Origin: Paenibacillus alginolyticus DSM 5050 = NBRC 15375
GTDB lineage: Bacteria > Bacillota > Bacilli > Paenibacillales > NBRC-103111
NCBI RefSeq assembly: GCF_000422905.1
Contig: NZ_AUGY01000022.1
Coordinates: 31,670-95,669, forward strand
Direction of reading: 5' to 3'
DNA length: 64,000 nucleotides
Shown: positions 27,933 through 36,554 of the stretch, one piece after another
Position numbering within the stretch: position 1 is the stretch's first letter
How the letters are laid out: every line of letters starts with the position of its first letter
Made by a program: the position numbers and the translations under genes
The notes under the pieces: generated by a model
Told to the model about the DNA's origin: nothing
Databases searched by the model: none
What the model saw: the letters and a program-made list of their open reading frames with translations, nothing else

Positions 27933-29144
27933 TTATGATTTACGGTAATAACCTACCACTTTCTCCACTGCATTTACTACATCTTGAATATCGGAATCTA
28001 ACATCGCAGGAAACAACGGAAGTGAAATAATTCCTTCATATAAAGCTTCTGCTATAGGGGCAATCCCCTTCTCATAACCAAGCTCTTTATAATAAGGATG
28101 ATAATGAACTGGGAGATAATGAACATTAACACCTATATTTTCTTTACGCAATGCGTCAAACACTTCTTTTCTTCCAGCTGTAAGCTCGTTAAGTTTAAAC
28201 TGAATGATATAGAGATGCCAACTCGATTCGCGATCAGGCTTTTGAAAAGGAGTGATAATAGTAGAATTCTTAGTGAAAGCCTCAGTGTAATGCTTGGCAA
28301 TCTCCATCCTTCTCTTTACGAAATCATCTAGTTTCCCTAACTGTGAGCTTCCTAAAGCAGCTTGGATATCTGTCATCCTGTAGTTAAATCCTAGTTCATG
28401 CATTTCGTAATACCAATCGCCTTCATTCTTTAATTCAAGCAAATCTTTGTCACGAGTAATACCATGACTGCGGAACAAAAGAAGCTTTTCATATAAATCA
28501 GGCGAATTCGTTGTAATTATACCACCCTCACCAGTGGTTACGTGCTTCACCGGGTGAAAGCTAAACATAGTCATATCTGCGATCGAACCAACTTTGCGCC
28601 CTTTATATTCTGCACCAAGGGAATGTGCCGCGTCTTCAATGACAACCAGCTTCCGTTCTCTGGCAAGTTCCATAATCTCGTCCATATCAGCAGGCTGCCC
28701 CGTAAAATCAACCGGTATAATAGCTTTCGTTTTAGGTGTAAGTAAGGACTTAATCTTATATTTGTCGATATTATAGGTATCTGGTTCAATATCAGCGAAC
28801 ACGACATCTCCACCGCAATAACGAACACAATTCGCGCTTGCGGCGAAGGTCATCGGTGTTGTAATAACCTCATCCCCGACGCCAAGCCCTGCAGCAAAAC
28901 AAGCCCCATGAAGAGCAGCTGTCCCATTCGAAAAGGAAACAGCATACTTAGCTCCCACATACTGAGCTACCGAGTCTTCAAACTCTTTAATTTTTGGTCC
29001 TTGCGTTAGGAAAGGAGACTTCAGCGTTTGTATAACCGTCTCAATATCAGCTTCATCGATCCACTGCCTGCCATAGGGAAGCAATGTACTTCGAACGGAT
29101 TGCCCTCCTAAAATGGCTAACTGGGAATTTGACGTTTGTACCAA
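27933..29144 (-). CDS. pseC: UDP-4-amino-4,6-dideoxy-N-acetyl-beta-L-altrosamine transaminase
   Basis: About 403 residues, DegT/DnrJ/EryC1 PLP aminotransferase. The PLP lysine lies in MFSFHPVKHVTTGEGG near residue 185, the form typical of PseC. Second step of pseudaminic acid synthesis, using the product of PseB (36555). I prefer the TTG at 29144 with GGAGG 8 nt upstream; the GTG at 29153 overlaps that site. Last gene of the pseG-H-I-SDR-pseC group. It could also use the extra SDR's product, since such enzymes differ little in sequence. Confidence 0.88.
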   Translation of the reverse strand: MVQTSNSQLAILGGQSVRSTLLPYGRQWIDEADIETVIQTLKSPFLTQGPKIKEFEDSVAQYVGAKYAVSFSNGTAALHGACFAAGLGVGDEVITTPMTFAASANCVRYCGGDVVFADIEPDTYNIDKYKIKSLLTPKTKAIIPVDFTGQPADMDEIMELARERKLVVIEDAAHSLGAEYKGRKVGSIADMTMFSFHPVKHVTTGEGGIITTNSPDLYEKLLLFRSHGITRDKDLLELKNEGDWYYEMHELGFNYRMTDIQAALGSSQLGKLDDFVKRRMEIAKHYTEAFTKNSTIITPFQKPDRESSWHLYIIQFKLNELTAGRKEVFDALRKENIGVNVHYLPVHYHPYYKELGYEKGIAPIAEALYEGIISLPLFPAMLDSDIQDVVNAVEKVVGYYRKS

Positions 29145-29214
29145 GTGGATCACCTCCGATGTTTATAAAATAGGCTGAGGTGCAGTTCGCGACCACACAT
29201 CAGCCCTCATGATA

Positions 29215-30153
29215 TTACAAAATGGTCTTGATCCATTCTTCTGTTAATTTCAAGCCACTATCAAGTGAAATCTTTGGCTCCCAACCTAGTAATTGTTTAG
29301 CTTTTGACGAATTGCAAAGAAGCTTTTGAATTTCGCTCTGTGGATGGATATGCTCCACATGCTCGATTCTGCTTTCATCTCCAACTATTAGTTTCGCTAA
29401 ATCATTCACCGAAATATCATAGCCAAGTCCAGCATTCACGATGTGTCCATCTACCTTATTTGAATATCCCGCTTCTACCACAAATCTCGCACAATCATCT
29501 ACATACAATAAGTCCCGAGTCTGAGTTCCCTCGCCATAAATGTACAGCGTTTCACCCTTAAGCTTTTTCTTAATGAAAATGGCAACTACTCCACCTTCAC
29601 CACCAAACTTTTGAAAAGGACCATATGTATTAAATGGACGGACCACAACCGCGGGCAAATCATAGGCGTAGAAATAGGACAATACCATATTCTCTGCTGC
29701 AATCTTTGCACCTGCATATGGGGAAGCTGGCTTGATTGGATGTGCCTCTGTGATGCCGGTTTCATCGAGACAACGATCATAAACCATACAAGTACTCATG
29801 AACACAATTTTCACCTTATGCTTGCGACACTGTTCTAGTACATAAAAGGTTCCTAAGGTATCATTGTTGAAAGTGGTGCGAGGATCATCAATGCTGTCCT
29901 GCACATTGATGCTCGCTCCGAGATGATAGCAAACATCAAATTTATGTTCAAACAATTGATTCAAAGCTATTTCGTCTTTAATGTCCCCGTGTACGAATTG
30001 TTGAAACCCTGGATGAGTCTTAAACTCCGCAATATTAGACTCTTCACCGTTGGATAAATCGTCCAATACCCACACATATTGACCATCGTCTAGTAATCTT
30101 TTAACGACCCATCTACCTATAAAACCAGCACCGCCAGTAACTAAAACATTCAT
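29215..30153 (-). CDS. NAD-dependent epimerase/dehydratase (extended SDR) in the Pse cluster
   Basis: 312 residues. N-terminal NAD-binding GGAGFIG at residues 7-13, then LDDLSNGEESNI, and the catalytic region STCMVYD...YAGAK near residues 120-150 (YxxxK). It resembles nucleotide-sugar 4-epimerases and 4,6-dehydratases (GalE/LegB-like). The standard Pse route (PseB, C, H, G, I, F) does not need it, so it may feed a second sugar, for example a legionaminic-type or variant nonulosonate, or modify the first one. Between pseI and pseC on one transcript. Exact reaction not decidable from sequence. Confidence 0.8.
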   Translation of the reverse strand: MNVLVTGGAGFIGRWVVKRLLDDGQYVWVLDDLSNGEESNIAEFKTHPGFQQFVHGDIKDEIALNQLFEHKFDVCYHLGASINVQDSIDDPRTTFNNDTLGTFYVLEQCRKHKVKIVFMSTCMVYDRCLDETGITEAHPIKPASPYAGAKIAAENMVLSYFYAYDLPAVVVRPFNTYGPFQKFGGEGGVVAIFIKKKLKGETLYIYGEGTQTRDLLYVDDCARFVVEAGYSNKVDGHIVNAGLGYDISVNDLAKLIVGDESRIEHVEHIHPQSEIQKLLCNSSKAKQLLGWEPKISLDSGLKLTEEWIKTIL

Positions 30154-30206
30154 TTATATCGTCCTCTCTCGGATACAGTTCGAACTACTATAGAGTGTAA
30201 ATGTGA

Positions 30207-31265
30207 TTACAAAATCATATCCAGAGTTACAGCTGTTCCTCTTGCGATGTCCTTATTTACCTTTTTACCTAGAAGCATATCCAAGTATTTAGGCGGTAGC
30301 CCTAGACCAGGGCGAATAACACGCAAATTGTCCGAAGTAAATGTGTCCCCCGCTTTAATATCCCTAACTACGTATAGGGAACGTCGGAACTTCAAGGAGT
30401 TCTTCTCTTTCTCGCTAACGCCATATGAAATAGAACCGAGACTTTGCCATGCGCGCTCTGTTTCCTGAACCAAACTTAACATTTCCGCTGGCTCTAAGGA
30501 GAAGGCACTGTCTACGCCCCCATCCGCCCGACTCAATGTAAAATGCTTTTCAATTACAGTCGCCCCCAAAGCAACGCTGGCAACTGCGACGCCAACTCCT
30601 AACGTATGATCGGATAAACCAACCTGAACGTTAAATAATTGTTGCAAATGCGGTATCGTTCTTATATTTGAGTTTTCAGGTGAAGCTGGATAGGAACTAG
30701 TACACTTTAGTAAAACAAGATCTTGACATCCAGCTTCTCGGACGGTTTTCACAAGCTCATCCAATTCTGCGACACTTGCCATCCCCGTTGAGGCAATAAT
30801 CGGCTTGCCCGTCGAAGCCACTTTGCGAAGCAGCGGTATATCCGTATTTTCAAAAGAAGCGATCTTGTAGCATGCTACTCCCAAAGATTCTAGGAAATCG
30901 ACTGCCGTCTCATCAAATGGTGTACTAAATCCAATCATACCCAGCTCTTTACAACGGTCGAAGATCGCCTTGTGCCATTCCCAAGGCGTATGTGCCTGTT
31001 CATACAGCTCATACAGAGATTGGCCCTTCCACAAGCTCTCAGCGTCGTTGATGAAGAAGTCCGGCTGATCCGATTTTATCGTCATGGTATCGGCTGTATA
31101 AGTTTGAATCTTCAACGCATGTGCGCCCGCTCGAGCCGCCGCTTCAACAATTTCAAGCGCCCGCTCCAATGATTGATTATGGTTACCGGACATCTCCGCA
31201 ATAATAAAAGGTGGATGATGAGGGCCAACCTTGCGGTTATCGATGATTATTTCAGTCTTTTGCAT
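30207..31265 (-). CDS. pseI: Pseudaminic acid synthase
   Basis: 352 residues. NeuB-type TIM barrel (about 1-280: FIIAEMSGNHNQSLERALEIVEAAA, ALKIQTYTADTMT, KCTSSYPASPENSN, GLSDHTLG, EKHFTLSRADGGVDSAFS) plus C-terminal SAF/antifreeze-like domain (RSLYVVRDIKAGDTFT). Condenses the 2,4-diacetamido-trideoxy altrose with phosphoenolpyruvate. The AEMSGNHN start is the PseI rather than NeuB form. GGGGGG precedes the ATG. Confidence 0.93.
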   Translation of the reverse strand: MQKTEIIIDNRKVGPHHPPFIIAEMSGNHNQSLERALEIVEAAARAGAHALKIQTYTADTMTIKSDQPDFFINDAESLWKGQSLYELYEQAHTPWEWHKAIFDRCKELGMIGFSTPFDETAVDFLESLGVACYKIASFENTDIPLLRKVASTGKPIIASTGMASVAELDELVKTVREAGCQDLVLLKCTSSYPASPENSNIRTIPHLQQLFNVQVGLSDHTLGVGVAVASVALGATVIEKHFTLSRADGGVDSAFSLEPAEMLSLVQETERAWQSLGSISYGVSEKEKNSLKFRRSLYVVRDIKAGDTFTSDNLRVIRPGLGLPPKYLDMLLGKKVNKDIARGTAVTLDMIL

Positions 31266-31302
31266 GCTGCTGCCCCCCGTTGTGATAAATTGATTATTTT
31301 TC

Positions 31303-31848
31303 TCAAGTAAACCTACTCAACAACTTTTCTTTAATAGCGTACCATTGGTCGGAAAAACAGGCAAACAATACTAAATCTTCGTATTTGCTATTTTTCCAAA
31401 CATGCCTTTCTAAATAACCTTCCTGAGTAAAACCCAATCTAGTATGATAACGTAGGCTTGCTTCATTATATGCAAATACTTCTGCACAGACTTTACGTAG
31501 ATTCAAATGCTCAAAAGCTTCCGTCAGAGCATGTATCCCCATAACCGTTCCACTTCCTCGAGGTACATCCGTTTCACCAAGATAGAAACCCCAATTGCAT
31601 CTATTGTGTGTTAAGCCTATATCCGTAAAATTCACGACGCCGATGGGTACTTGCTTCAACTCAAAAATGTAATATCGATGTGCTAGATTATTCAAGATCC
31701 GTGAAAACCATGCACAATGGTTTTCCCAAGTAATTATCTCGTCGGAATACATATTAATACGAATTCGGTCTGAATTTCGCCACTGAAGTACGATCATCAA
31801 ATCCGATTCCCTCATTGGACGTAACTTATATTCATTAAACGGTTCCAT
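31303..31848 (-). CDS. pseH: UDP-4-amino-4,6-dideoxy-N-acetyl-beta-L-altrosamine N-acetyltransferase
   Basis: 181 residues, GNAT fold. YKLRPMRESDLMIVLQWRNSDRIR at the start and GFYLGETDVPRGSGTVMG (acetyl-CoA loop) near residue 90, then EVFAYNEASLRYHTRLGFTQEG. Third step: acetylates the C4 amino group. It lies 18 bp after pseG and before pseI, the usual order. Confidence 0.88.
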   Translation of the reverse strand: MEPFNEYKLRPMRESDLMIVLQWRNSDRIRINMYSDEIITWENHCAWFSRILNNLAHRYYIFELKQVPIGVVNFTDIGLTHNRCNWGFYLGETDVPRGSGTVMGIHALTEAFEHLNLRKVCAEVFAYNEASLRYHTRLGFTQEGYLERHVWKNSKYEDLVLFACFSDQWYAIKEKLLSRFT

Positions 31849-31866
31849 GACTATTCCCTCGTATCG

Positions 31867-32982
31867 TTATTTTATCTCCAGTGACATAAGGACTTCTACA
31901 ACTTCACCGGTTCCTCCTGCTAGAAGATTACCCATTAACTCCAACCCAATACGACTCATTTTGGTTAGTGACTCTGGACTTTGAATAAAACGCTTAAGGG
32001 CTTCCAATATTAATTGTGAAGATACATGGGTATAATGACCTAAATAGAAAATTGCTTCTGTCTTGGCAATTGCTTCTGTCACTGCAATCTGATTGTCAGC
32101 CGTCGTAACAGTAATTGCTGGCAACCCCAAGGAACACCTTTCCCAAGTAGTAGTGCCACCTGCCCCTAGAGCTAGATCGGCTTTTACCATCAACTCAGCG
32201 ATATGATCGATTTGAATATACAAGTTTGTGTTTGGCATCTTTGAGCAAAGTTTAGAAATTTGATCTTTGTAGGCATTAGACCCACCCACAACTACATCTA
32301 TTATAATCGTTTCGCAGTTCAGTAAGGATATAGCTTTCAGAGCTTTTGACGTTTCATTCGTTGGATCACTGCCACCGAAAAACACAAAAAGCCTTTTAAC
32401 GTCTCTACCTCTGACCTTAGCGTATGTTTTTGCAGCCTGGAATTCTTCACGTAATAAAGCATAGCGGGGTCCAAACAATTTTATGCAATGATCAGGAACC
32501 ATGCCATCGTAACGGTTTTCCTTATCATCATAAAAGTTCTGATCAAGTAATATATCACAGTCATGAGAACGGTTTGCTAAATCATCAATAATCATTATTT
32601 TATCTACATACCCACGTATTCGTTGTTCCCATCTTATATCAATAGCATAATGATCGATGATTAACAAATCAATGTGGCCTTGGATTTTTCTAATGATTTC
32701 AGACGTCTGAAAGGCATCTGTTTCCCACGTTTCACCCAACCAGTGCTCATATGATTTATTCCAATCGTCATCCTGATTAGGCTTTTGGATAGTGGAAGAA
32801 GGTAATAAGTTCACATTGTATCCTTGTTGTTGAATAAGGTAGCACAGTTGTCCCGATTGTTCACGGCAGATAAACTGTACTTGGACACCTTTCCGCCGTA
32901 TTCCGTCGGCTAGCGTCAAACATCTCATTACATGCCCGGTTCCCATCAGAATAGACGCATCTACTCGAAAAACCACTTGCAC
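31867..32982 (-). CDS. pseG: UDP-2,4-diacetamido-2,4,6-trideoxy-beta-L-altropyranose hydrolase
   Basis: 371 residues, GT-B fold hydrolase that removes UDP, fourth step. N-terminal FRVDASILMGTGHVMRCLTLAD and C-terminal LALGAGGTTTWERCSLGLPAI match PseG/SpsG. The start is a GTG 9 nt after AAGGG. The gene begins only 15 nt after the arm of the flaG terminator, so no separate promoter fits; read-through is likely. The C-terminus lacks a fused acetyltransferase, which is separate here. Confidence 0.9.
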   Translation of the reverse strand: MQVVFRVDASILMGTGHVMRCLTLADGIRRKGVQVQFICREQSGQLCYLIQQQGYNVNLLPSSTIQKPNQDDDWNKSYEHWLGETWETDAFQTSEIIRKIQGHIDLLIIDHYAIDIRWEQRIRGYVDKIMIIDDLANRSHDCDILLDQNFYDDKENRYDGMVPDHCIKLFGPRYALLREEFQAAKTYAKVRGRDVKRLFVFFGGSDPTNETSKALKAISLLNCETIIIDVVVGGSNAYKDQISKLCSKMPNTNLYIQIDHIAELMVKADLALGAGGTTTWERCSLGLPAITVTTADNQIAVTEAIAKTEAIFYLGHYTHVSSQLILEALKRFIQSPESLTKMSRIGLELMGNLLAGGTGEVVEVLMSLEIK

Positions 32983-33010
32983 ATTATCAAACCCTTTCTG
33001 AAAAAAGGAA

Positions 33011-33035
33011 AGAAAAAACCCCGCAATTCGGGGTT
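33011..33035 (-). terminator. Terminator between flaG and pseG
   Basis: On the minus strand AACCCCG-AATTG-CGGGGTT followed by TTTT, right after the flaG stop and about 30 nt before the pseG start. Confidence 0.8.
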
Positions 33036-33036
33036 C

Positions 33037-33375
33037 TTATATTTTTTTATCAACTATAATGCCTAGTTTCTCATAAAAGTAAGCAACGGTATCCATAACT
33101 TTTTTGGATGGAATTTCGTGTATAACTTCACTTGTCTTATCATCGATAACCTGTACATAATATTCATTCAACTTGTCATGCAAGATGAAATGTAGATGAG
33201 AGTTCTTAGACTCTAACATTTTGTTGAGATGACCGAGTTCCTTGTTAATGTCTTCTTTGCTGTGTATGCGCTCTTGTTGGACCTCACCACTCGGAACATC
33301 TTCTTTGCCGGTTATCTTTTTTTCAATTGTTTTTTCCAGGGTAAGGGATGTGTCACTAACCGATTGGATCTCCAT
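33037..33375 (-). CDS. flaG: FlaG family flagellar protein
   Basis: 112 residues. Variable polar N-terminus, then the conserved FlaG domain (about 50-110: LNKMLESKNSHLHFILHDKLNEYYVQVIDDKTSEVIHEIPSKKVMD). Linked in other bacteria with filament length. AAGGAG before the ATG; last gene of the fliD-fliS-fliT-flaG unit. Confidence 0.92.
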   Translation of the reverse strand: MEIQSVSDTSLTLEKTIEKKITGKEDVPSGEVQQERIHSKEDINKELGHLNKMLESKNSHLHFILHDKLNEYYVQVIDDKTSEVIHEIPSKKVMDTVAYFYEKLGIIVDKKI

Positions 33376-33411
33376 TTTTATCTCCTTCCTGCCGTTTTTT
33401 TATGGAGGTAT

Positions 33412-33774
33412 CTATCTTTTTTTGTCGAGGAACGCTCCGTACGGCATTTGTCGTAAATAAGAATCATATTGCGTAGAGATGGTTCGGGCATTCTGAGTTT
33501 CTGTTATCTTTTTGTCTAAGTTATATAGCGAGGATTTAACAAAATTCATTAACTCCATTTCCTTCATCTGCCAAGATTCATATAAGGATCTATATTGGTT
33601 GGCATTTTCCGTATGGTGAAGGTTAGAGTCTAATCGCTTTAATAGTAGTTCTCGCTCTTCAAACAAATGGTTGACTGCTGCAATGTCATCCGTTTGTTCC
33701 GAGATCATTACAACCTGCAGCAATTCCACTGTTTTTTCGATTAACTCTTGAAACAACTCCTCCGTTGATTCCAT
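33412..33774 (-). CDS. fliT: FliT-like flagellar export chaperone
   Basis: About 120 residues, almost all helix, acidic (MESTEELFQELIEKTVELLQVV). Position between fliS and flaG is where Bacillales encode FliT, the chaperone of the cap protein FliD. Sequence conservation in this family is weak, so the call rests mostly on place and helical character. AGGAGG lies 6 nt before the ATG at 33774; an earlier in-frame start exists but precedes that site. Confidence 0.7.
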   Translation of the reverse strand: MESTEELFQELIEKTVELLQVVMISEQTDDIAAVNHLFEERELLLKRLDSNLHHTENANQYRSLYESWQMKEMELMNFVKSSLYNLDKKITETQNARTISTQYDSYLRQMPYGAFLDKKR

Positions 33775-33787
33775 TGAACACCTCCTA

Positions 33788-34165
33788 CTATCTTTGACTA
33801 CGAGCAAGAGTCATAGCTTGTTTCCACGTGTCGCGAAACTCCACAAAAAAGCTCTCAACCTCATCCAAGATAGCAGTGTCTTTCGAGATATTAGCTTCAA
33901 TGAGTCTGCGTTTCATGTAATCATATAGTGAGAGAAGTTGTTCTGATATCGGGTATTTCCTGTCAAGAGTAATAATTAGTTCATCGACAATATCCTGAAC
34001 ACGGATGTTATGTTGATGAGCAAAATTAAAATCCTTTTTCTCGATTGCTTGCTTGGCTCGCTTTACGAATGTGATGGCTCCATTATAAAGCATGAGCGTA
34101 AGTTCTTCCGAAGGGGCCGTTTCCACTTGGTTTTGTTTATAATTTCGGGCAGATGGCTGAATCAT
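33788..34165 (-). CDS. fliS: Flagellin chaperone FliS
   Basis: 125 residues. MIQPSARNYKQNQVETAPSEEL and LMLYNGAITFVKRAKQAIE are the FliS signature, with SLYDYMKRRLIEANI later. Binds the C-terminus of flagellin for export. It is 12 bp after fliD and starts with GGAGG 6 nt before its ATG. Confidence 0.96.
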   Translation of the reverse strand: MIQPSARNYKQNQVETAPSEELTLMLYNGAITFVKRAKQAIEKKDFNFAHQHNIRVQDIVDELIITLDRKYPISEQLLSLYDYMKRRLIEANISKDTAILDEVESFFVEFRDTWKQAMTLARSQR

Positions 34166-34177
34166 AGAGGTCCTCCG

Positions 34178-35752
34178 TTATTTGAAATAGCTCGAAAGCT
34201 GTGTCCCTTGGGAATTCAGCTTATTTAAGGCTGTTTGCATGGTGGAGAATTTGCTGTATAACTGCTGTTCGTAGTCATTCAATCCGGATTGTGCAGTACT
34301 AATTTGAGTTGTGTAATTATCAATTTGTTGATTCAAGTAACTTTTTGATGGTACAACTTGTGTTTTTTGCGTAAGTTGGTTAACAATATTAACCTTGATA
34401 TGTTCATACAAGCGAGTACCTATTCCAGCATCTGACGAGTTGGTAAGTAAGCCATTAGCACCACGAGTACCATCCTTTGTAAATAGAGCTGCTACTTGAT
34501 CGGGAGAATTGGTTAGCGCCGTACGCAGCTTGTTTTCATCAATGTAGATTTTTCCTTTTTCCTGAGAAGCCAAGATTGCTGAACCACTGCCTGCAACAGC
34601 CGTTGTAATCCCAATATCCGCCAAATTCATGTATTGACCCGCTGCAATCCCGGAAACGTTATTTGAAAGATCAGATCGCATTGCATCCAATCCGGTACTT
34701 AATATGCTGTCGTTCTGAAGCAAACCTGATTGAGCCTTTGAATTCCAGAGGGTAATATCCGAATCTTTCATATTCGTTTTCTGGGTGTCCGTAAGCGGAG
34801 TATAATCGCGATATTTAGGTTCGATCAACTTGGCGTTTACTTTATCGATTAATGTATTGTATTTATCAAAGAAACCCTTGATCGTTGTAACGACTTGATC
34901 CACATTCGAGTTATTAGATCCGTTAATTGTATAAGGGGTAGCGCCGGGATCCGCCAATAAGGTGAAACTAAAGTTGTTCAACATAAAGGAATTCGATTTT
35001 ACGGACACATCGCCTGTGCCGTTAAAGTTAACAAGAGCATCCTGTCCTTTAAACACATTCGTCTGCGCAGAAGTCGCTAAGTCCGGTGTACTATTGGCAT
35101 TTGGGGTCGTTGTATCCGATAGATTTAGTTTGTCTCTCAATATATTTGTATTGCTCTGATCGATAACTTGTAATGTATTCCCCGCCGCTCCTGTTTGTGC
35201 GTTAACGAGCGTCAACTTGTCCGTAAGTTGGTCATAATTTGCTTTAACACCGGTAGTCGTTGTTTTGGCATTTATTTTAGAGACGATCTGGCTTATGTTA
35301 TCACCATTTAAAATATTAACTGAATCAGAACCCACACTTCCCGTTATCTTTAGCGTTGCGTCTGCTACAGCAAGAGGGTTTGACGAATTGGCTGATATTC
35401 CTAATGCAGCACTGCTAGTGATTGTCGCATTTTTCGCAAGTTGTTTTACTTGCAGGGTAAAATTCCCTGTAAGTGCATTGGCAGCTGGTGTTACCTGCAC
35501 TTTGTCAGTATCTGAGGCTGATAAACTGACTTTTTTCGCTAAAAAGGTAGATTGAAGAGTCAGTTTTTGCGCTTCAGTCATAAAACTCGACATATCCGTG
35601 TTCATGTTACGATAGGCATCACGTTGCCATCCAAGAACTGTCATTTTTTGCGTCATTTGATCAATAGGGACACGTTTTGCCTGCATCATTTGACTAACAA
35701 GCGTATCAATGTCTAATCCTGAAGAACCTAATCCATTAATTCGAGTCGTCAT
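34178..35752 (-). CDS. fliD: Flagellar filament cap protein FliD
   Basis: 524 residues. N-terminal MTTRINGLGSSGLDIDTLVSQMM, central variable outer domain, C-terminal helical region with Q-rich coiled coil (YLNQQIDNYTTQISTAQSGLNDYEQQLYSKFSTMQTAL). Caps the filament and helps add flagellin. ATG at 35752 has AAAGGTG upstream; a GTG three codons earlier overlaps it. A sigma-D promoter lies about 40 bp upstream, so fliD heads its own unit. Confidence 0.95.
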   Translation of the reverse strand: MTTRINGLGSSGLDIDTLVSQMMQAKRVPIDQMTQKMTVLGWQRDAYRNMNTDMSSFMTEAQKLTLQSTFLAKKVSLSASDTDKVQVTPAANALTGNFTLQVKQLAKNATITSSAALGISANSSNPLAVADATLKITGSVGSDSVNILNGDNISQIVSKINAKTTTTGVKANYDQLTDKLTLVNAQTGAAGNTLQVIDQSNTNILRDKLNLSDTTTPNANSTPDLATSAQTNVFKGQDALVNFNGTGDVSVKSNSFMLNNFSFTLLADPGATPYTINGSNNSNVDQVVTTIKGFFDKYNTLIDKVNAKLIEPKYRDYTPLTDTQKTNMKDSDITLWNSKAQSGLLQNDSILSTGLDAMRSDLSNNVSGIAAGQYMNLADIGITTAVAGSGSAILASQEKGKIYIDENKLRTALTNSPDQVAALFTKDGTRGANGLLTNSSDAGIGTRLYEHIKVNIVNQLTQKTQVVPSKSYLNQQIDNYTTQISTAQSGLNDYEQQLYSKFSTMQTALNKLNSQGTQLSSYFK

Positions 35753-35791
35753 AGCAATCACCTTTCATATCAGATTTTATAATTACTTATT

Positions 35792-35799
35792 ATATCGGC
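35792..35799 (-). promoter_or_regulatory. Sigma-D -10 element upstream of fliD
   Basis: On the minus strand GCCGATAT, one base from GCCGATAA. The -35 is poor (A-rich CAAATGAAAA about 15 bp before). It lies between the cytidylyltransferase gene and fliD. Confidence 0.6.
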
Positions 35800-35820
35800 A
35801 GATGAATCTATTTTCATTTG

Positions 35821-36543
35821 CTATTTTTGTTGAATATTCGAATTAATTAACATCCATTCTGGATTTCTCTGCATTAGAGCCGCGGCTTCTTGCCATGAAA
35901 ATATACGCCCAGATTGGTATAATGTCTCATAGATTTTAAGGATTAAATCCCAATCTTCAGGTGTGTCAAGCGTCCAACGATAATCAGCGTATCCATCTTG
36001 GTTGATTACTGATCGGCACGAAAATCGTTCCCTGTTAGTATAGATATACGGAGTTACATGCTCTCGGTGATGAGGTTCCCGCGCCTCACGGTGAGCAACT
36101 TCCAACGAAGCGAATGACATTACCTCAGTATCCAATCCACGCGGAAAAGTTCGATCTAAGGTATTGCTCGCGTAATCGCACACTGAATTTCCAAGATATT
36201 CTTTAATAACTAGAGAAGAAGTTTCAGGATCGATCAACGGACAATCGGAGGTAATTCGAATTACCGTTTCAGCTCGCGCCCTTAGAGCAGTTTCATAATA
36301 TCGTGATAATACATCTGACTCACTACCGCGATAAACATTAACCCCCAAACGTCTGGCTTCTTCTATAATTAAATCGTCATGACTAGCAAGCGTTGTAGCA
36401 ATTATAATTTCCTGCACGTTTTGAAAAGCTTCTGTCCTCTCGACTACGTGTGCGAGTACAGTTTTATCAATCAACTTTTTCAAAACTTTTCCCGGAAGTC
36501 TGGTAGAACCCATTCTAGCCTGAATAATGACTACATTTCTCAT
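35821..36543 (-). CDS. Cytidylyltransferase, SpsF/PseF-like (candidate CMP-pseudaminic acid synthetase)
   Basis: 240 residues. N-terminal nucleotide-binding loop IIQARMGSTRLPGKVLKKL, later TSDCPLIDPE and TLDTPEDWDL. The sequence is of the SpsF (COG1861) kind, not the classical PseF/NeuA opening, but no other cytidylyltransferase is present and it lies 12 bp after pseB in a cluster with all other Pse steps. It should therefore activate pseudaminic acid with CTP. Conclusion is from context plus family chemistry. Confidence 0.8.
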   Translation of the reverse strand: MRNVVIIQARMGSTRLPGKVLKKLIDKTVLAHVVERTEAFQNVQEIIIATTLASHDDLIIEEARRLGVNVYRGSESDVLSRYYETALRARAETVIRITSDCPLIDPETSSLVIKEYLGNSVCDYASNTLDRTFPRGLDTEVMSFASLEVAHREAREPHHREHVTPYIYTNRERFSCRSVINQDGYADYRWTLDTPEDWDLILKIYETLYQSGRIFSWQEAAALMQRNPEWMLINSNIQQK

Positions 36544-36554
36544 TTAGTTTACCT

